Positions 43,753 to 52,506 of a stretch of DNA of 64,000 nucleotides are shown one piece after another; the first letter of the stretch is position 1, and each line of letters begins with the position of its first letter. Under the pieces are notes generated by a model. That model was not told the origin of the DNA, did no database searches, and saw only the letters and a list, made by a program, of their open reading frames with translations. The position numbers and the translations under genes were made by a program. The DNA is taken from contig CAWGLZ010000004.1 in NCBI GenBank assembly GCA_963823535.1, positions 496,001 through 560,000 on the forward strand, read 5' to 3'. Source of the DNA: RPQJ01 sp963823535 (GTDB taxonomy: Bacteria > Pseudomonadota > Gammaproteobacteria > Steroidobacterales > Steroidobacteraceae).

Positions 43753-44652
43753 CTAGCCGGCGTCGTCGCCCGTGGACCCATCGACCAGGAACAGCGCCGG
43801 ATCGACCAGCGCCCGGTTCACCGCGACGCCCCAGTGCAGGTGCGGACCGGTGACGCGTCCGGTCGCACCGACCGCGCCGAGTGGCGTACCCACGGCGACT
43901 TCATCTCCGGGCTGCACGTCGATGCGGCTCAGGTGGCAGTACATCGTGACGAGCCCCTGACCGTGGTCGACGAACACGGTGTTGCCGTTGAAGAAGAAAT
44001 CCCCCGCGTCCAGCACGCGACCGGCGGCCGGGCTCAGGATCGGAGTGCCGCTGGGCGACGCGATGTCCATGCCGCTGTGCGGATTACGGGCCTGGCCGTT
44101 GAAAAAGCGACGCAAGCCGAAACTGCTGGAGCGGGGACCCGCCACGGGCGGTTTGAGTGCGAACGTCGGCGTGCGCGCCTGCGTGTAGGTCTCGAGCGCC
44201 GCATCGATGCGCAAGCGCTCGCGCCCGATGCGCGCGAGATCATCCTTCGACGGATCCACGTGGCGCTGGTTCGGGACCGTGAGCCGCTGCTCCGCATACT
44301 GCTTTGCCGCGACCGTGAACTCGAGCTTGCGGACAGGAGCTTCGCCCGCTGGCTGCAGCAGCGCCGACTGCGGTCCGGGCGGTGTGTCGAGCGGAATTCC
44401 GACTACAGCGACCCAGCCGGCGTCCGTGCGCAGGACCGGCACCCGTCGCTCGCCGAACAGCACGCTGCCCGGGGGCGCCTCATCCGGACCCAGGTCGAGA
44501 ATCGCGATCCCGCCCGGGACCCGGCTCTCGCGCGGGAGTGCCGGCACGTCGGCCGATGACGGCGCCGGCAGCGCCGCGAGCACCCCGCAGAGCGCGCCGA
44601 CCAGTCGCCGAGCGCGCCTGCGGAGCCGGTCGGGTCTTGTCCGGTCCTTCAC
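43753..44652 (-). CDS. M23 family metallopeptidase (secreted)
   Basis: 299 residues. A basic N-terminus plus hydrophobic segment (LVGALCGVLAALPAPSSADV) predicts export. An N-terminal beta domain is followed by a LytM/M23 domain with zinc ligands in FFNGQARNPHSGMDIASPSG (H-x3-D) and GRVTGPHLHWGVAVNRALVD (H-x-H). It cleaves peptidoglycan cross-links or, without activity, activates amidases; all ligand residues are present here, so activity is expected. Start GTG 44652 overlaps the xseA stop by 4 bp (GTGA), indicating coupling to xseA. Confidence 0.91.
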   Translation of the reverse strand: MKDRTRPDRLRRRARRLVGALCGVLAALPAPSSADVPALPRESRVPGGIAILDLGPDEAPPGSVLFGERRVPVLRTDAGWVAVVGIPLDTPPGPQSALLQPAGEAPVRKLEFTVAAKQYAEQRLTVPNQRHVDPSKDDLARIGRERLRIDAALETYTQARTPTFALKPPVAGPRSSSFGLRRFFNGQARNPHSGMDIASPSGTPILSPAAGRVLDAGDFFFNGNTVFVDHGQGLVTMYCHLSRIDVQPGDEVAVGTPLGAVGATGRVTGPHLHWGVAVNRALVDPALFLVDGSTGDDAG

Positions 44653-46046
44653 TCGGGGTCCTTCCGCCGGGGGCGCGGCTCCGCCATGACGGCCAGCACC
44701 TCGGCGTCGAGGCTTCCGCGTGCCAGACGGGCCGAGATTCGGTGGCCGGGGAGCACGCGCGTGGCGTCCTGCAGCACGCGGCCTGTTTCGTCGGTCAAGA
44801 TCGCGTAGCCCCGATCGAGCGTCGCGAGCGGACTCACGGCATGCAGCGTCCGGGCGGCCAGTTCGAAGCGGCGGCGCGACTCGGTGACCTGGCGGCGCGC
44901 CTCGCTCGCCAGTGCCCGGCGCGACGATTCGAGCCGGACGCGGAGGGCGGCGACCCGCAGGACGGGCGACGCGCGCAGCAGCAGCGAGCGAGCCGTGGCG
45001 AGCCGGGTGCCGGCCCGCTCGAGGCGCGCCCGACCCGCCAGGCGCAGGCGACCCTCCAACTCGTCGAGCCGCTGCGCGTGCTGGCGCAAGATGATGCCGG
45101 GATGCGCGCGTGCCAGTCGCTGCTCCCGGGACTGGAGTGCCGTGCGCTGATCCTGCAGCCGTCGCCGTATCGCCTGCACGAGATGCCGGGCGGTGGCGGA
45201 CAGGTTTCGCAACCACTCCGCGCGATCGGGGACCACCCGCTCGGCGGCACCCGAAGGGGTGGGCGCGCGCTCGTCGGCGACGAAATCGGCGATGGTGACG
45301 TCGACCTCGTGCCCGACGCCGCTCACGATCGGAATCGGGCAGTCGAACATGGCGCGCGCGACGGCCTCGTCGTTGAAGGCCCACAGGTCTTCCAGCGAGC
45401 CACCGCCGCGCGCGAGGATCAGCACGTCGCAGTCGCGGCGCCGGGCGGCCAGGCGCAGTGCCTGCGAAATCTCGCCGGGCGCGGCCTCGCCCTGGACGGC
45501 CACGGGGTAGATCAGCACTGGCACGGCGGGAAAGCGGCGCTGCAGGACGTGCAGGATGTCGCGGATGGCCGCGCCGGTGGGGGAGGTCACCACGCCGACG
45601 CGCCGCGGAAGTTCGGGCAGGGGTCGCTTGTGGGCGACGTCGAACAGGCCCTCGGCATTGAGCTTCTGCTTCAGTTCCTCGAATCGGCGCCGCAGCAGTC
45701 CCTCACCAGCTTCCTCGAGGTGCTCGATGACGACCTGGAATTCGCCCCGCGGCTCGTACAGGCCGACGCGGCCGCGCGCCAGGACGTGGCTGCCGTCGCG
45801 AACCGGGAAACGCACCTGCAGGTTTCGCTGGCGGAACATGGCACAGCGGACCTGGGCCGACTCGTCCTTGAGGGAAAAGTACCAGTGCCCGGATCCAGGC
45901 CGGGACAGGTTGGACATCTCACCCTCGAGCCAGACCGACCCCAGGCCTCGTTCGAGCAGCATCCGGGCCTCCCGGTTGAGCCGGCTGATGCTGAAAACTT
46001 CCCTCGGCGGGGTGCCGGTCGGCGCGTCGGGCCAGGATTCCTGCAT
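44649..46046 (-). CDS. xseA: Exodeoxyribonuclease VII large subunit
   Basis: 465 residues. OB-fold N-terminal domain (VFSISRLNREARMLLERGLG, SVWLEGEMSNL), central catalytic domain (TSPTGAAIRDILHVLQRRFP, ILARGGGSLEDLWAFNDEAV, SGVGHEVDVTIADFVADERA) and a long helical C-terminal region. With XseB it degrades single-stranded DNA. Divergent from guaB, as in E. coli. Confidence 0.97.
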   Translation of the reverse strand: MQESWPDAPTGTPPREVFSISRLNREARMLLERGLGSVWLEGEMSNLSRPGSGHWYFSLKDESAQVRCAMFRQRNLQVRFPVRDGSHVLARGRVGLYEPRGEFQVVIEHLEEAGEGLLRRRFEELKQKLNAEGLFDVAHKRPLPELPRRVGVVTSPTGAAIRDILHVLQRRFPAVPVLIYPVAVQGEAAPGEISQALRLAARRRDCDVLILARGGGSLEDLWAFNDEAVARAMFDCPIPIVSGVGHEVDVTIADFVADERAPTPSGAAERVVPDRAEWLRNLSATARHLVQAIRRRLQDQRTALQSREQRLARAHPGIILRQHAQRLDELEGRLRLAGRARLERAGTRLATARSLLLRASPVLRVAALRVRLESSRRALASEARRQVTESRRRFELAARTLHAVSPLATLDRGYAILTDETGRVLQDATRVLPGHRISARLARGSLDAEVLAVMAEPRPRRKDPE

Positions 46047-46121
46047 GGTGGCCGCAGTTTAGCGGACCCGGTCGGCCCGCGGGCGGCCTGAGCCGGCGTT
46101 CCCCCGGACCGGCCCGCCGAG

Positions 46122-46127
46122 TACAAT
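46122..46127 (+). promoter_or_regulatory. -10-like TACAAT upstream of guaB
   Basis: TACAAT lies 35 bp before the guaB ATG, in the xseA-guaB divergent gap, with no convincing -35. It is the best promoter element in the gap. Confidence 0.4.
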
Positions 46128-46161
46128 TGCGCGCTTCCTTTTATAAAGCCCGGGTCAGCCC

Positions 46162-47631
46162 ATGCTGCGCATCCTCGAGGAAGCCCTCACCTTCGACGAC
46201 GTCCTGCTCGTCCCCGCTTACTCGCAGGTGCTGCCGCACGAGGTCCGCCTCGACACGCAGCTCACCCGGGCGATCCGCCTGAACCTGCCGGTGGTCGCGG
46301 CAGCGATGGACACGGTGACCGAGCACCGCCTCGCGATCGCCATCGCCCAGGAAGGCGGCATCGGCATCGTTCACAAGAACATGACCGTCGACTCGCAGGC
46401 GCGCCAGGTCGCGCGGGTGAAGCGTTTCGAGAGCGGCATCATCCACGACCCGATCACGGTGCGGCCCGAGCAGACCATTCGCGAGGTCATCGAGCTGACG
46501 CGGGCCAAGAACATCTCGGGTGTCCCGGTGGTGCGCGACGGCCAGGCGGTGGGGATCGTCACGCACCGCGACCTGCGCTTCGAGACCAAGCTCGATTCGC
46601 CGGTGTCCTCGGTGATGACGCCGCGCGAGCGACTGGTCACGGTGCGCGAGAACTCCCCCAAGGAGGAAGTGCTCGGCCTGCTGCACAAGCATCGCATCGA
46701 GAAGGTGCTCGTGATCGACGACGACTACCGCCTCAAGGGCATGATCACGGTCAAGGATTTCCAGAAGGCCACCGAGTTCCCGCGCGCCTGCAAGGACGAG
46801 CGCGGCGCGCTGCGCGTGGGCGCGGCGGTGGGCACCAGTCCGGATACGCTGGATCGCGTGGCTGCGCTGCGCGAGGCCGGCGTCGACGTCATCGTGGTGG
46901 ACACGGCGCATGGCCATTCGCGCGGCGTGATCGAGTCGGTCGCGAGGATCAAGGCGCGCTGGCCTGCGCAGCAGGTCATTGCCGGAAACATCGTCACGCC
47001 CGAGGCGGCGATGGCGCTGGTGGACGCCGGCGTCGATGCGGTCAAGGTCGGCATCGGCCCGGGTTCGATCTGCACCACGCGCGTGGTCGCGGGCGTCGGC
47101 GTGCCGCAGATCAGCGCGGTTGCCAACGTGGCGGCTGCCCTGGCGCCGCACGGCGTGCCGCTGATCGCGGACGGCGGCATCCGCTTCTCCGGCGACCTCG
47201 CCAAGGCCATCGTCGCCGGCGCGTCCAGCGTGATGATCGGCAGCCTGTTCGCCGGGACGGAGGAATCCCCCGGGGAGGTCGAGCTCTACCAGGGGGCCTC
47301 CTACAAGTCGTACCGCGGCATGGGGTCGCTCGGGGCCATGGCCCAGGCGCACGGCTCGCGCGACCGGTACTTCCAGGACACGACCGAGGAACTCGAGAAG
47401 CTGGTGCCGGAGGGGGTCGAGGGCCGGGTGCCCTACAAGGGCAGCATCGTCGCGATCCTGCACCAGCTGACGGGCGGGCTGCGGGCGGCGATGGGCTATA
47501 CCGGCAGCGGCAGCATCGAGGAGATGCGCACCCGGCCGAAATTCGTGCGCATCACCGGGGCCGGGATGCGCGAGAGCCACGTGCACGACGTGACGATCAC
47601 CAAGGAAGCGCCGAACTACCGTGTCAGATGA
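46162..47631 (+). CDS. guaB: Inosine-5'-monophosphate dehydrogenase
   Basis: 489 residues. N-terminal TFDDVLLVPAYSQVLPHEV, two CBS domains between about residues 95 and 205 (IREVIELTRAKNISGVPVVR), and the catalytic loop GIGPGSICTTRVVAGVGVPQ with the nucleophilic Cys, plus YRGMGSLGAM and the C-terminal flap. Oxidises IMP to XMP in GMP synthesis. Its last 11 bp overlap guaA. Confidence 0.98.
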   Translation: MLRILEEALTFDDVLLVPAYSQVLPHEVRLDTQLTRAIRLNLPVVAAAMDTVTEHRLAIAIAQEGGIGIVHKNMTVDSQARQVARVKRFESGIIHDPITVRPEQTIREVIELTRAKNISGVPVVRDGQAVGIVTHRDLRFETKLDSPVSSVMTPRERLVTVRENSPKEEVLGLLHKHRIEKVLVIDDDYRLKGMITVKDFQKATEFPRACKDERGALRVGAAVGTSPDTLDRVAALREAGVDVIVVDTAHGHSRGVIESVARIKARWPAQQVIAGNIVTPEAAMALVDAGVDAVKVGIGPGSICTTRVVAGVGVPQISAVANVAAALAPHGVPLIADGGIRFSGDLAKAIVAGASSVMIGSLFAGTEESPGEVELYQGASYKSYRGMGSLGAMAQAHGSRDRYFQDTTEELEKLVPEGVEGRVPYKGSIVAILHQLTGGLRAAMGYTGSGSIEEMRTRPKFVRITGAGMRESHVHDVTITKEAPNYRVR

Positions 47632-49222
47632 GTCTTCGACCGTCCGCCCGCCCGACATCCACGCGCACCGGATCCTGATCCTCGATTTCGGAGCCCAGTA
47701 CACGCAGCTGATCGCGCGCCGCGTGCGCGAGGTGGGTGTCTACTGCGAGATCCACCCATGGGACATGGGCGAGGACGAGGTCCGGGCCTACGGCGCGCGC
47801 GGCGTCATTCTCTCCGGAGGGCCCGAGTCGGTGACGGCCAGCGAGCCGCCGCGGGCACCAGCGGCCGTGTTCGAGGCCGATGTCCCGGTGCTCGGCATCT
47901 GCTACGGCATGCAGACCATGGCCCAGCAGCTCGGCGGTCGCGTGACGCCGGCCGATCACCGCGAGTTCGGCTATGCGCAGGTCACGGTCACGGCTCCGTG
48001 CCGCTTGTTCGACGGCTTGCGCGATCACACGGACGGCTCGGGCCGCCCGGTCCTGGACGTCTGGATGAGCCATGGGGACCGCGTGGACAGCGCTCCCCCG
48101 GGCTTCGTCCCGGTGGCGGCGACCCCCAACGCGCCGCTGGCCGCGATGGCCGACGAGGCGCGGCGCTACTACGCCGTCCAGTTCCACCCGGAAGTGACTC
48201 ACACGTTGCAGGGCGCCAGGCTGATCGAGCGCTTCGTGCGCGAGATCTGTGGCTGCGAGGCGCGCTGGGAGCCGGGGAACATCATCGCGGACGCGATCGC
48301 CCGTGTGCGCGAGCAGGTGGGGTCGGACAAGGTACTGCTCGGGTTGTCGGGTGGCGTGGATTCGTCCGTCGTGGCGGCGCTGCTGCACCGTGCGATCGGC
48401 GACCAGCTCGTGTGCGTCTTCGTGGACCACGGACTGCTGCGCGCAGGCGAGGGCGACCAGGTCATGAAGACGCTCGGCGAGAACATGGGCGTCCGGGTGC
48501 TGCGCGTGAACGCCGAGGCGCGCTTCCTCGAGGCGCTCAGGGGCGAAACCGATCCGGAGCGCAAGCGCAAGATCATCGGGCGCCTGTTCGTCGAGGTCTT
48601 CGAGGAGGAGTCGCACAAGCTCGAGGGCGTGCGCTGGCTGGCGCAGGGGACGATCTATCCCGACGTGATCGAGTCCGCCGGGGCCAAGACCGGCAAGGCC
48701 CACGTGATCAAGAGCCATCACAACGTGGGCGGCCTGCCCGAGCACATGAAGCTCGGGCTGGTGGAGCCGCTGCGGGAACTCTTCAAGGATGAGGTGCGCC
48801 GGCTCGGTCTCGAACTCGGCCTGCCGCGCGAGATGGTGTACCGCCATCCGTTCCCGGGACCGGGTCTCGGCGTCCGCATCCTCGGCGAGGTGTCCCGGCA
48901 GTATGCGGATCTGCTGCGCCGGGCCGACAAGATCTTCATCGACGAGCTGCACGCCCACGGCCTGTACGACCAGACCAGCCAGGCGTTTGCCGTGTTTCTG
49001 CCGGTGCGCTCCGTCGCCGTCATGGGCGACGGCCGGCGCTACGACTACGTGATCGCCCTGCGGGCGGTCGAAACGGTGGACTTCATGACGGCGCGCTGGG
49101 CACGCCTGCCCTACGAGTTTCTCGACCTGTGCGCGCGCCGCATCATCAACGAGGTGCCCGGCATCTCGCGGGTAACCTACGACATCTCGGGGAAGCCGCC
49201 GGCGACGATCGAGTGGGAGTGA
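47621..49222 (+). CDS. guaA: GMP synthase (glutamine-hydrolysing)
   Basis: 533 residues. Class I amidotransferase domain with LDFGAQYTQLIARRVRE, nucleophile Cys in LGICYGMQTMAQQLGG and the His-x-Glu pair in VQFHPEVTH. Then the ATP-pyrophosphatase domain with P-loop LLGLSGGVDSSVVAALLHRA, and a C-terminal dimerisation domain ending GKPPATIEWE. Converts XMP to GMP. Start GTG 47621 lies inside guaB, so the pair is translationally coupled. Confidence 0.98.
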   Translation: MSDESSTVRPPDIHAHRILILDFGAQYTQLIARRVREVGVYCEIHPWDMGEDEVRAYGARGVILSGGPESVTASEPPRAPAAVFEADVPVLGICYGMQTMAQQLGGRVTPADHREFGYAQVTVTAPCRLFDGLRDHTDGSGRPVLDVWMSHGDRVDSAPPGFVPVAATPNAPLAAMADEARRYYAVQFHPEVTHTLQGARLIERFVREICGCEARWEPGNIIADAIARVREQVGSDKVLLGLSGGVDSSVVAALLHRAIGDQLVCVFVDHGLLRAGEGDQVMKTLGENMGVRVLRVNAEARFLEALRGETDPERKRKIIGRLFVEVFEEESHKLEGVRWLAQGTIYPDVIESAGAKTGKAHVIKSHHNVGGLPEHMKLGLVEPLRELFKDEVRRLGLELGLPREMVYRHPFPGPGLGVRILGEVSRQYADLLRRADKIFIDELHAHGLYDQTSQAFAVFLPVRSVAVMGDGRRYDYVIALRAVETVDFMTARWARLPYEFLDLCARRIINEVPGISRVTYDISGKPPATIEWE

Positions 49223-49337
49223 GGAGTATCCTGCCCACGTAACTCCACGAGAGAGAATCCATGGTGCCCGCACAAGGCGCAAATTGACGTGCGAGGATTC
49301 CCGGAAGAAACGGGTTAAACGCGACGCGCGGGGGCCG

Positions 49338-49397
49338 ATGAAGCTGCACTCGCGCAACGAGAAGGGCACCGAGTTCGATTTCGTCTACGAGATCTAG
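49338..49397 (+). other. Short open tail of unknown origin
   Basis: A 19-codon frame from ATG 49338 (MKLHSRNEKGTEFDFVYEI, then stop) is open further upstream to about 49220 in the same phase and looks protein-like at its C-terminal end. I do not recognise the family. It sits in the 185-bp guaA-SnoaL gap and could be the last codons of a deleted gene or chance. Confidence 0.25.
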
Positions 49398-49407
49398 TAG
49401 CCGCTCG

Positions 49408-49782
49408 TCAACCGAGTGCGGCGCGGTCGAAGTACACCTCGTTGTGCGCGACCCGGTCGCCGCGCAGGATCGCGAGGTCCATGCCGTCCACTTCGACGAC
49501 CTTGTCTTCGCCGGCACGGCGGAACGTCGCGCGCCAGAGCAATGCGACGCCATCCGGGCCCTCGAGGTCGAATAACTCGCGGGCTGCCCACGTCATCTGC
49601 CAGCCCGCGAACAGCCGGGTGAGGTAGCGTCGCATGGCCTCGCGGCCAGTGACGTGTCCGCGGGTGTTCGGGTCGCGATAGCGCACGTCGTCCGTGTAAC
49701 AGTCGAGCACGCGCTCGATGTCCTGCGAAGTCCAGGCGTCGAGGAAACGCGCGACGAGGAAGTCCCGGTGCTGCCGGTTCAT
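49408..49782 (-). CDS. Nuclear transport factor 2 / SnoaL-like family protein
   Basis: 124 residues. The fold is suggested by FLDAWTSQDIERVLDCYTDD, VRYRDPNTRGHVTGREAMRR and a terminal RVAHNEVYFDRAAL, typical of SnoaL-like NTF2 domains (limonene-epoxide hydrolase and ketosteroid-isomerase relatives, or polyketide cyclases). The substrate is unknown. Overlaps the MaoC-like gene by 4 bp and is the last gene of the TetR operon. Confidence 0.82.
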   Translation of the reverse strand: MNRQHRDFLVARFLDAWTSQDIERVLDCYTDDVRYRDPNTRGHVTGREAMRRYLTRLFAGWQMTWAARELFDLEGPDGVALLWRATFRRAGEDKVVEVDGMDLAILRGDRVAHNEVYFDRAALG

Positions 49783-50666
49783 GAATCTGCCTCCGGTCTG
49801 GTGAGTCGTCCGACAATGGAGGGGCGCTCCTCCCCGGCGAAGAGGGCAAAGGTGGCCGCATCGTCGGTCGTCGCGGCGTGCATGCGCACGCGCGCGCCAT
49901 GGGGCACGGGACCCTTGAGCCACGCGTCGAGCCGCAGCCGCCCGTGCCCGTCATTGACCGGCGTGGCCGCGGCTAGCCTGGCGAGGCATTCCCCGAGCAC
50001 TCGCGGCGGATGATACAGCGCGTTCTGGAAACCGAGTCGGCGTGCGTACCAGTCCCACAGATGGATGCCGTTGTAGTCGCCGGTGAAGCCACCGAAGGTC
50101 CAGTGGTCGGCGTTTCTCATGGTCCACTCGACGAGTGCAGGGCCGAACTCGGACGGGGCCCGCGTCAGCGGCGACGGCGCGTCTGGCTCGCCGAAACGGC
50201 CGCGCGTAAAGAACGTGATCACACTTTCCCAGGCGAGGTCGCCGGCGACGTGCACGGTGGTGCGCAGGTCGAACTCCGCGCCCTTCGGCACTGCGCGCCC
50301 GTGACTGACGGTGGCCGCGAAGTCGAGCGCTTCGTCGACGCAGATGGCTCGATGCTGTAACAGGTGGTTGCGCGTCTGCAGCACGCCCCAGATCGGTACG
50401 GGAAAACGAGGGTGCGTCAGGATGGCCATCGCCAGTCGGAAACCGAAGGTGTGCGGGTAGAGGAGCGGCAGGGTCGCGCTTCCGGAGGGCAGACCGGCAA
50501 TCCTGTTGAATTCTTCGACCTCGGCGGCGTCGGGACGGTGCCCGCGCCAGCGCGCGGACATATGGGGAGCGAGCTCCCGGTGCCGCGGCACGGGCATCAT
50601 TGCGCGCACCATGTAGGGTATCGCCGCTGGGCGGCGGTCGAACTCGAGGCTAACCGCTGCGTTCAT
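49779..50666 (-). CDS. MaoC-like (hotdog) acyl dehydratase-type protein
   Basis: 295 residues, with weak similarity to double-hotdog MaoC dehydratases. An N-terminal half (LPLLYPHTFGFRLAMAILTH, LLQHRAICVDEALDF) is followed by a second half with HWTFGGFTGDYNGIHLWDWY and ARRLGFQNALYHPPRVLGEC. The second half is the hydratase-2-like segment (GDYNxIHxxxxxARxxGFxxxxxHG), where Asp and His would be catalytic. Expected to hydrate or dehydrate an acyl-CoA or acyl carrier substrate. Second gene of the operon; overlaps TetR by 17 bp and SnoaL-like by 4 bp. Confidence 0.78.
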   Translation of the reverse strand: MNAAVSLEFDRRPAAIPYMVRAMMPVPRHRELAPHMSARWRGHRPDAAEVEEFNRIAGLPSGSATLPLLYPHTFGFRLAMAILTHPRFPVPIWGVLQTRNHLLQHRAICVDEALDFAATVSHGRAVPKGAEFDLRTTVHVAGDLAWESVITFFTRGRFGEPDAPSPLTRAPSEFGPALVEWTMRNADHWTFGGFTGDYNGIHLWDWYARRLGFQNALYHPPRVLGECLARLAAATPVNDGHGRLRLDAWLKGPVPHGARVRMHAATTDDAATFALFAGEERPSIVGRLTRPEADS

Positions 50667-51285
50667 TGCGCTCTCCCGCTGCAGGCTGCTGATTCCCGAT
50701 GGATCCGAGCACCGCGCGCGCCGTCGCGGAGACCAACTCGTCCACCACGCCCGGCATCCGCTTGCGCGCCTGCACGTAAGGTTTGATGGCGCCGAAGGGC
50801 GCGTCGAGCAGTGCGTAGCGCAGGCGCGCCATCGTGTTCGAGTCCGCAGTGCCGAAAGCGCGATGTGCGTATGCACGCAGGGCGGACCCGATCTGCGGCT
50901 CGAGTGCCGCGGCGCGGTCCGTGAGTTCGGCGGGCCAGGCGCCGGGAACGAAGTCCTGCCTGCGGTGCAGCAGCAGGAGGCGCGCCTCCAGCCGGTGCTG
51001 GCGCGTCCACTCGAGCATGAACAGGGAAGCTCGCACGGCGCCGTCGACGTCACTGGCATTCGCAAGGCACGTGGCGAACTCGTTCTGAAATCCCTCGACG
51101 ACATCCATCCACAGCTCGGCGAGCAGCGCCTCGCGGCTACGGTAGCGGTGGTAGATGGATCCGACCGGAGCGCCCACTGCCTGGGCGAGTGCCGCCACGG
51201 TAACGGCCTGAGGGCCGCGGTCGGCGACCAGGCGTAGCGCAGCGCCCGCCATATCCCGCCGCTCGAAGATGGCCTTTCGACCCAT
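50650..51285 (-). CDS. TetR/AcrR family transcriptional regulator
   Basis: 211 residues. DNA-binding domain MAGAALRLVADRGPQAVTVA, ALAQAVGAPVGSIYHRYRSR, EALLAELW; the C-terminal domain gives no clue to the ligand. It is first in its own operon (TetR, MaoC-like, SnoaL-like) and a perfect inverted repeat lies 6 bp before its ATG, so it is probably autoregulated and controls the whole unit. Confidence 0.92.
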   Translation of the reverse strand: MGRKAIFERRDMAGAALRLVADRGPQAVTVAALAQAVGAPVGSIYHRYRSREALLAELWMDVVEGFQNEFATCLANASDVDGAVRASLFMLEWTRQHRLEARLLLLHRRQDFVPGAWPAELTDRAAALEPQIGSALRAYAHRAFGTADSNTMARLRYALLDAPFGAIKPYVQARKRMPGVVDELVSATARAVLGSIGNQQPAAGERNERSG

Positions 51286-51290
51286 CGTTC

Positions 51291-51306
51291 TAGAATAAGC
51301 ATTCTA
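51291..51306. promoter_or_regulatory. Perfect inverted repeat, probable TetR operator
   Basis: TAGAAT-AAGC-ATTCTA, a perfect 6-4-6 inverted repeat, begins 6 bp upstream of the TetR ATG (51285). It is AT-rich against the local background. Its position would block the promoter or ribosome access, as expected for autoregulation. Confidence 0.65.
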
Positions 51307-51394
51307 ATACGGTCGCGTCAAGGTCGAGCGGTCACGGGGCGGCGGGCGCGGATGCCCCACCGGTCTGCCGGCGGCGCCACCCTGCGCGGCATGA

Positions 51395-51590
51395 GTGCGG
51401 ACGCCACCTGTTCAGCAAGGCCGGCCTTACCCGCGCCACCGGCGCGGTGACGCTGATTCAGGGTTTTGGTTCGGCGATGAAGCAGCAAGCCAGGGCAATT
51501 CGCGGGTTGGACGCCAGCGAGTACTCGCGGGGGGCAGGGGCAGGCCAGGCTGGTTTCGGTCAGAGCGGGGCTTTATCCTTGCAATAGTCT
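51395..51590 (+). pseudogene. Possible remnant of an IS91-family transposase
   Basis: In the frame through about 51397-51590 the translation includes HLFSKAGLTRATGAVTLIQG followed by FGSAMK. The TGAVTLIQxFGSA stretch resembles the conserved segment before the HLH metal motif of IS91-type Y2 transposases (usually ...VTLIQRFGSALNLNIHFH). The metal-binding histidines and the rest are gone; sequence after FGSAMK is unrelated. About 25-30 residues of similarity only, so the call is tentative. The remainder of 51286-51643 holds the TetR operator and nothing else recognised. Confidence 0.4.
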
Positions 51591-51643
51591 GAACGTGGTT
51601 CCGCAACGCGGCATACGGGAGTCGACTGAGTGGAAGTGGCGAG

Positions 51644-52146
51644 TTGAATGACGTGAATGTCCCTTCTGCCGACAGCGTCCTGGATATCGAGGATCTTCGC
51701 GGCGGCTTCGGGCTTCCGTGGCTCATCGTGATGGATGATTTCTTGCGGGACCCTGATGTGCTTCGCAGCAGGGCACTGCAACTATCGTACGTGCGCCAGG
51801 GCCATTATCCGGGCCGAAATTCCATAGAGAAGATCCAGTTCGACGGCCTGACCGAGAATATCTCCCGGCTTGTTCATGAGCCGCTCCACACGCCTTGGAC
51901 GCAAGACTATGCCCATCAGAATCGTCGCTTGGCACTTGCGTCCGATGACAAGCCGGGCCGCATTCATGTCGATACCGGCCACTGGACCGGAATTCTGTGT
52001 CTCAGCCGAAACGAGGATTCGTGCTAATTCTTATCCAGCCGCACTTTTGGCACACCGCAGGCCCCGGCTTTGGGAACTGTGTGGAAAATGGTCGCCTCGT
52101 CTACCTGATGTTTTTCAATCGCTTTCGACGACCGGGGCCGCCATAG
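51644..52146 (+). pseudogene. DUF6445-like gene with internal deletion and frame change
   Basis: The first frame (TTG 51644, or GTG 51653) gives about 125 residues with GFGLPWLIVMDDFLRDPDVL, RQGHYPGRNSIEKIQF and GRIHVDTGHWTGILCLSRNE, then a stop at 52025-52027. A second frame starting about 52017 continues VLILIQPHFWHTAGPGFGNC, VENGRLVYLMFFNRF to a stop at 52144. Together these are the two ends of a DUF6445-like (2OG-oxygenase-like) protein; the central segment, probably 40-70 residues, is missing and the ends are out of frame. GC content is lower than in the neighbours, suggesting foreign origin. Family name is from memory of the motif and moderately sure. Confidence 0.6.
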
Positions 52147-52506
52147 GATTCCGCTCAGCGGATAGCTCAGGCCAGCCGCCTCGGACGTACGCAGCCGCGC
52201 TGTTGACAGTCGCCATCTGCAACACAGCGGGCGAATTGCAATCAGCGGGCCAGGCTCGCGTCTGTACAGCAGAATCGACCAGCGATTGATCAACCTGTTT
52301 CCGCGCCAAGGGTTCATCAAAGCGACGGCAAGCGGCCTTTCGTCAGGCTGCTAAACTATCGGTCTCACGCACGGGCGGGTCTAGAAGCGCATTCGCCGGA
52401 ACCTGCAGCAGTCGACGACGATGACAGCGAAACACGCCATCCCCGCACTTGCCGGGCGGGATTCGCGGTGCAAGACACCGGGGCAGGTTGCCAGCAGGTT
52501 GCCCGC
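52147..52506. other. 360-bp gap without a recognised gene
   Basis: Lies between the deleted DUF6445-like gene and the sulfotransferase operon. No convincing ORF, repeat or RNA is seen. It must contain the promoter of the operon, but no clear -35/-10 pair stands out. Confidence 0.5.
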
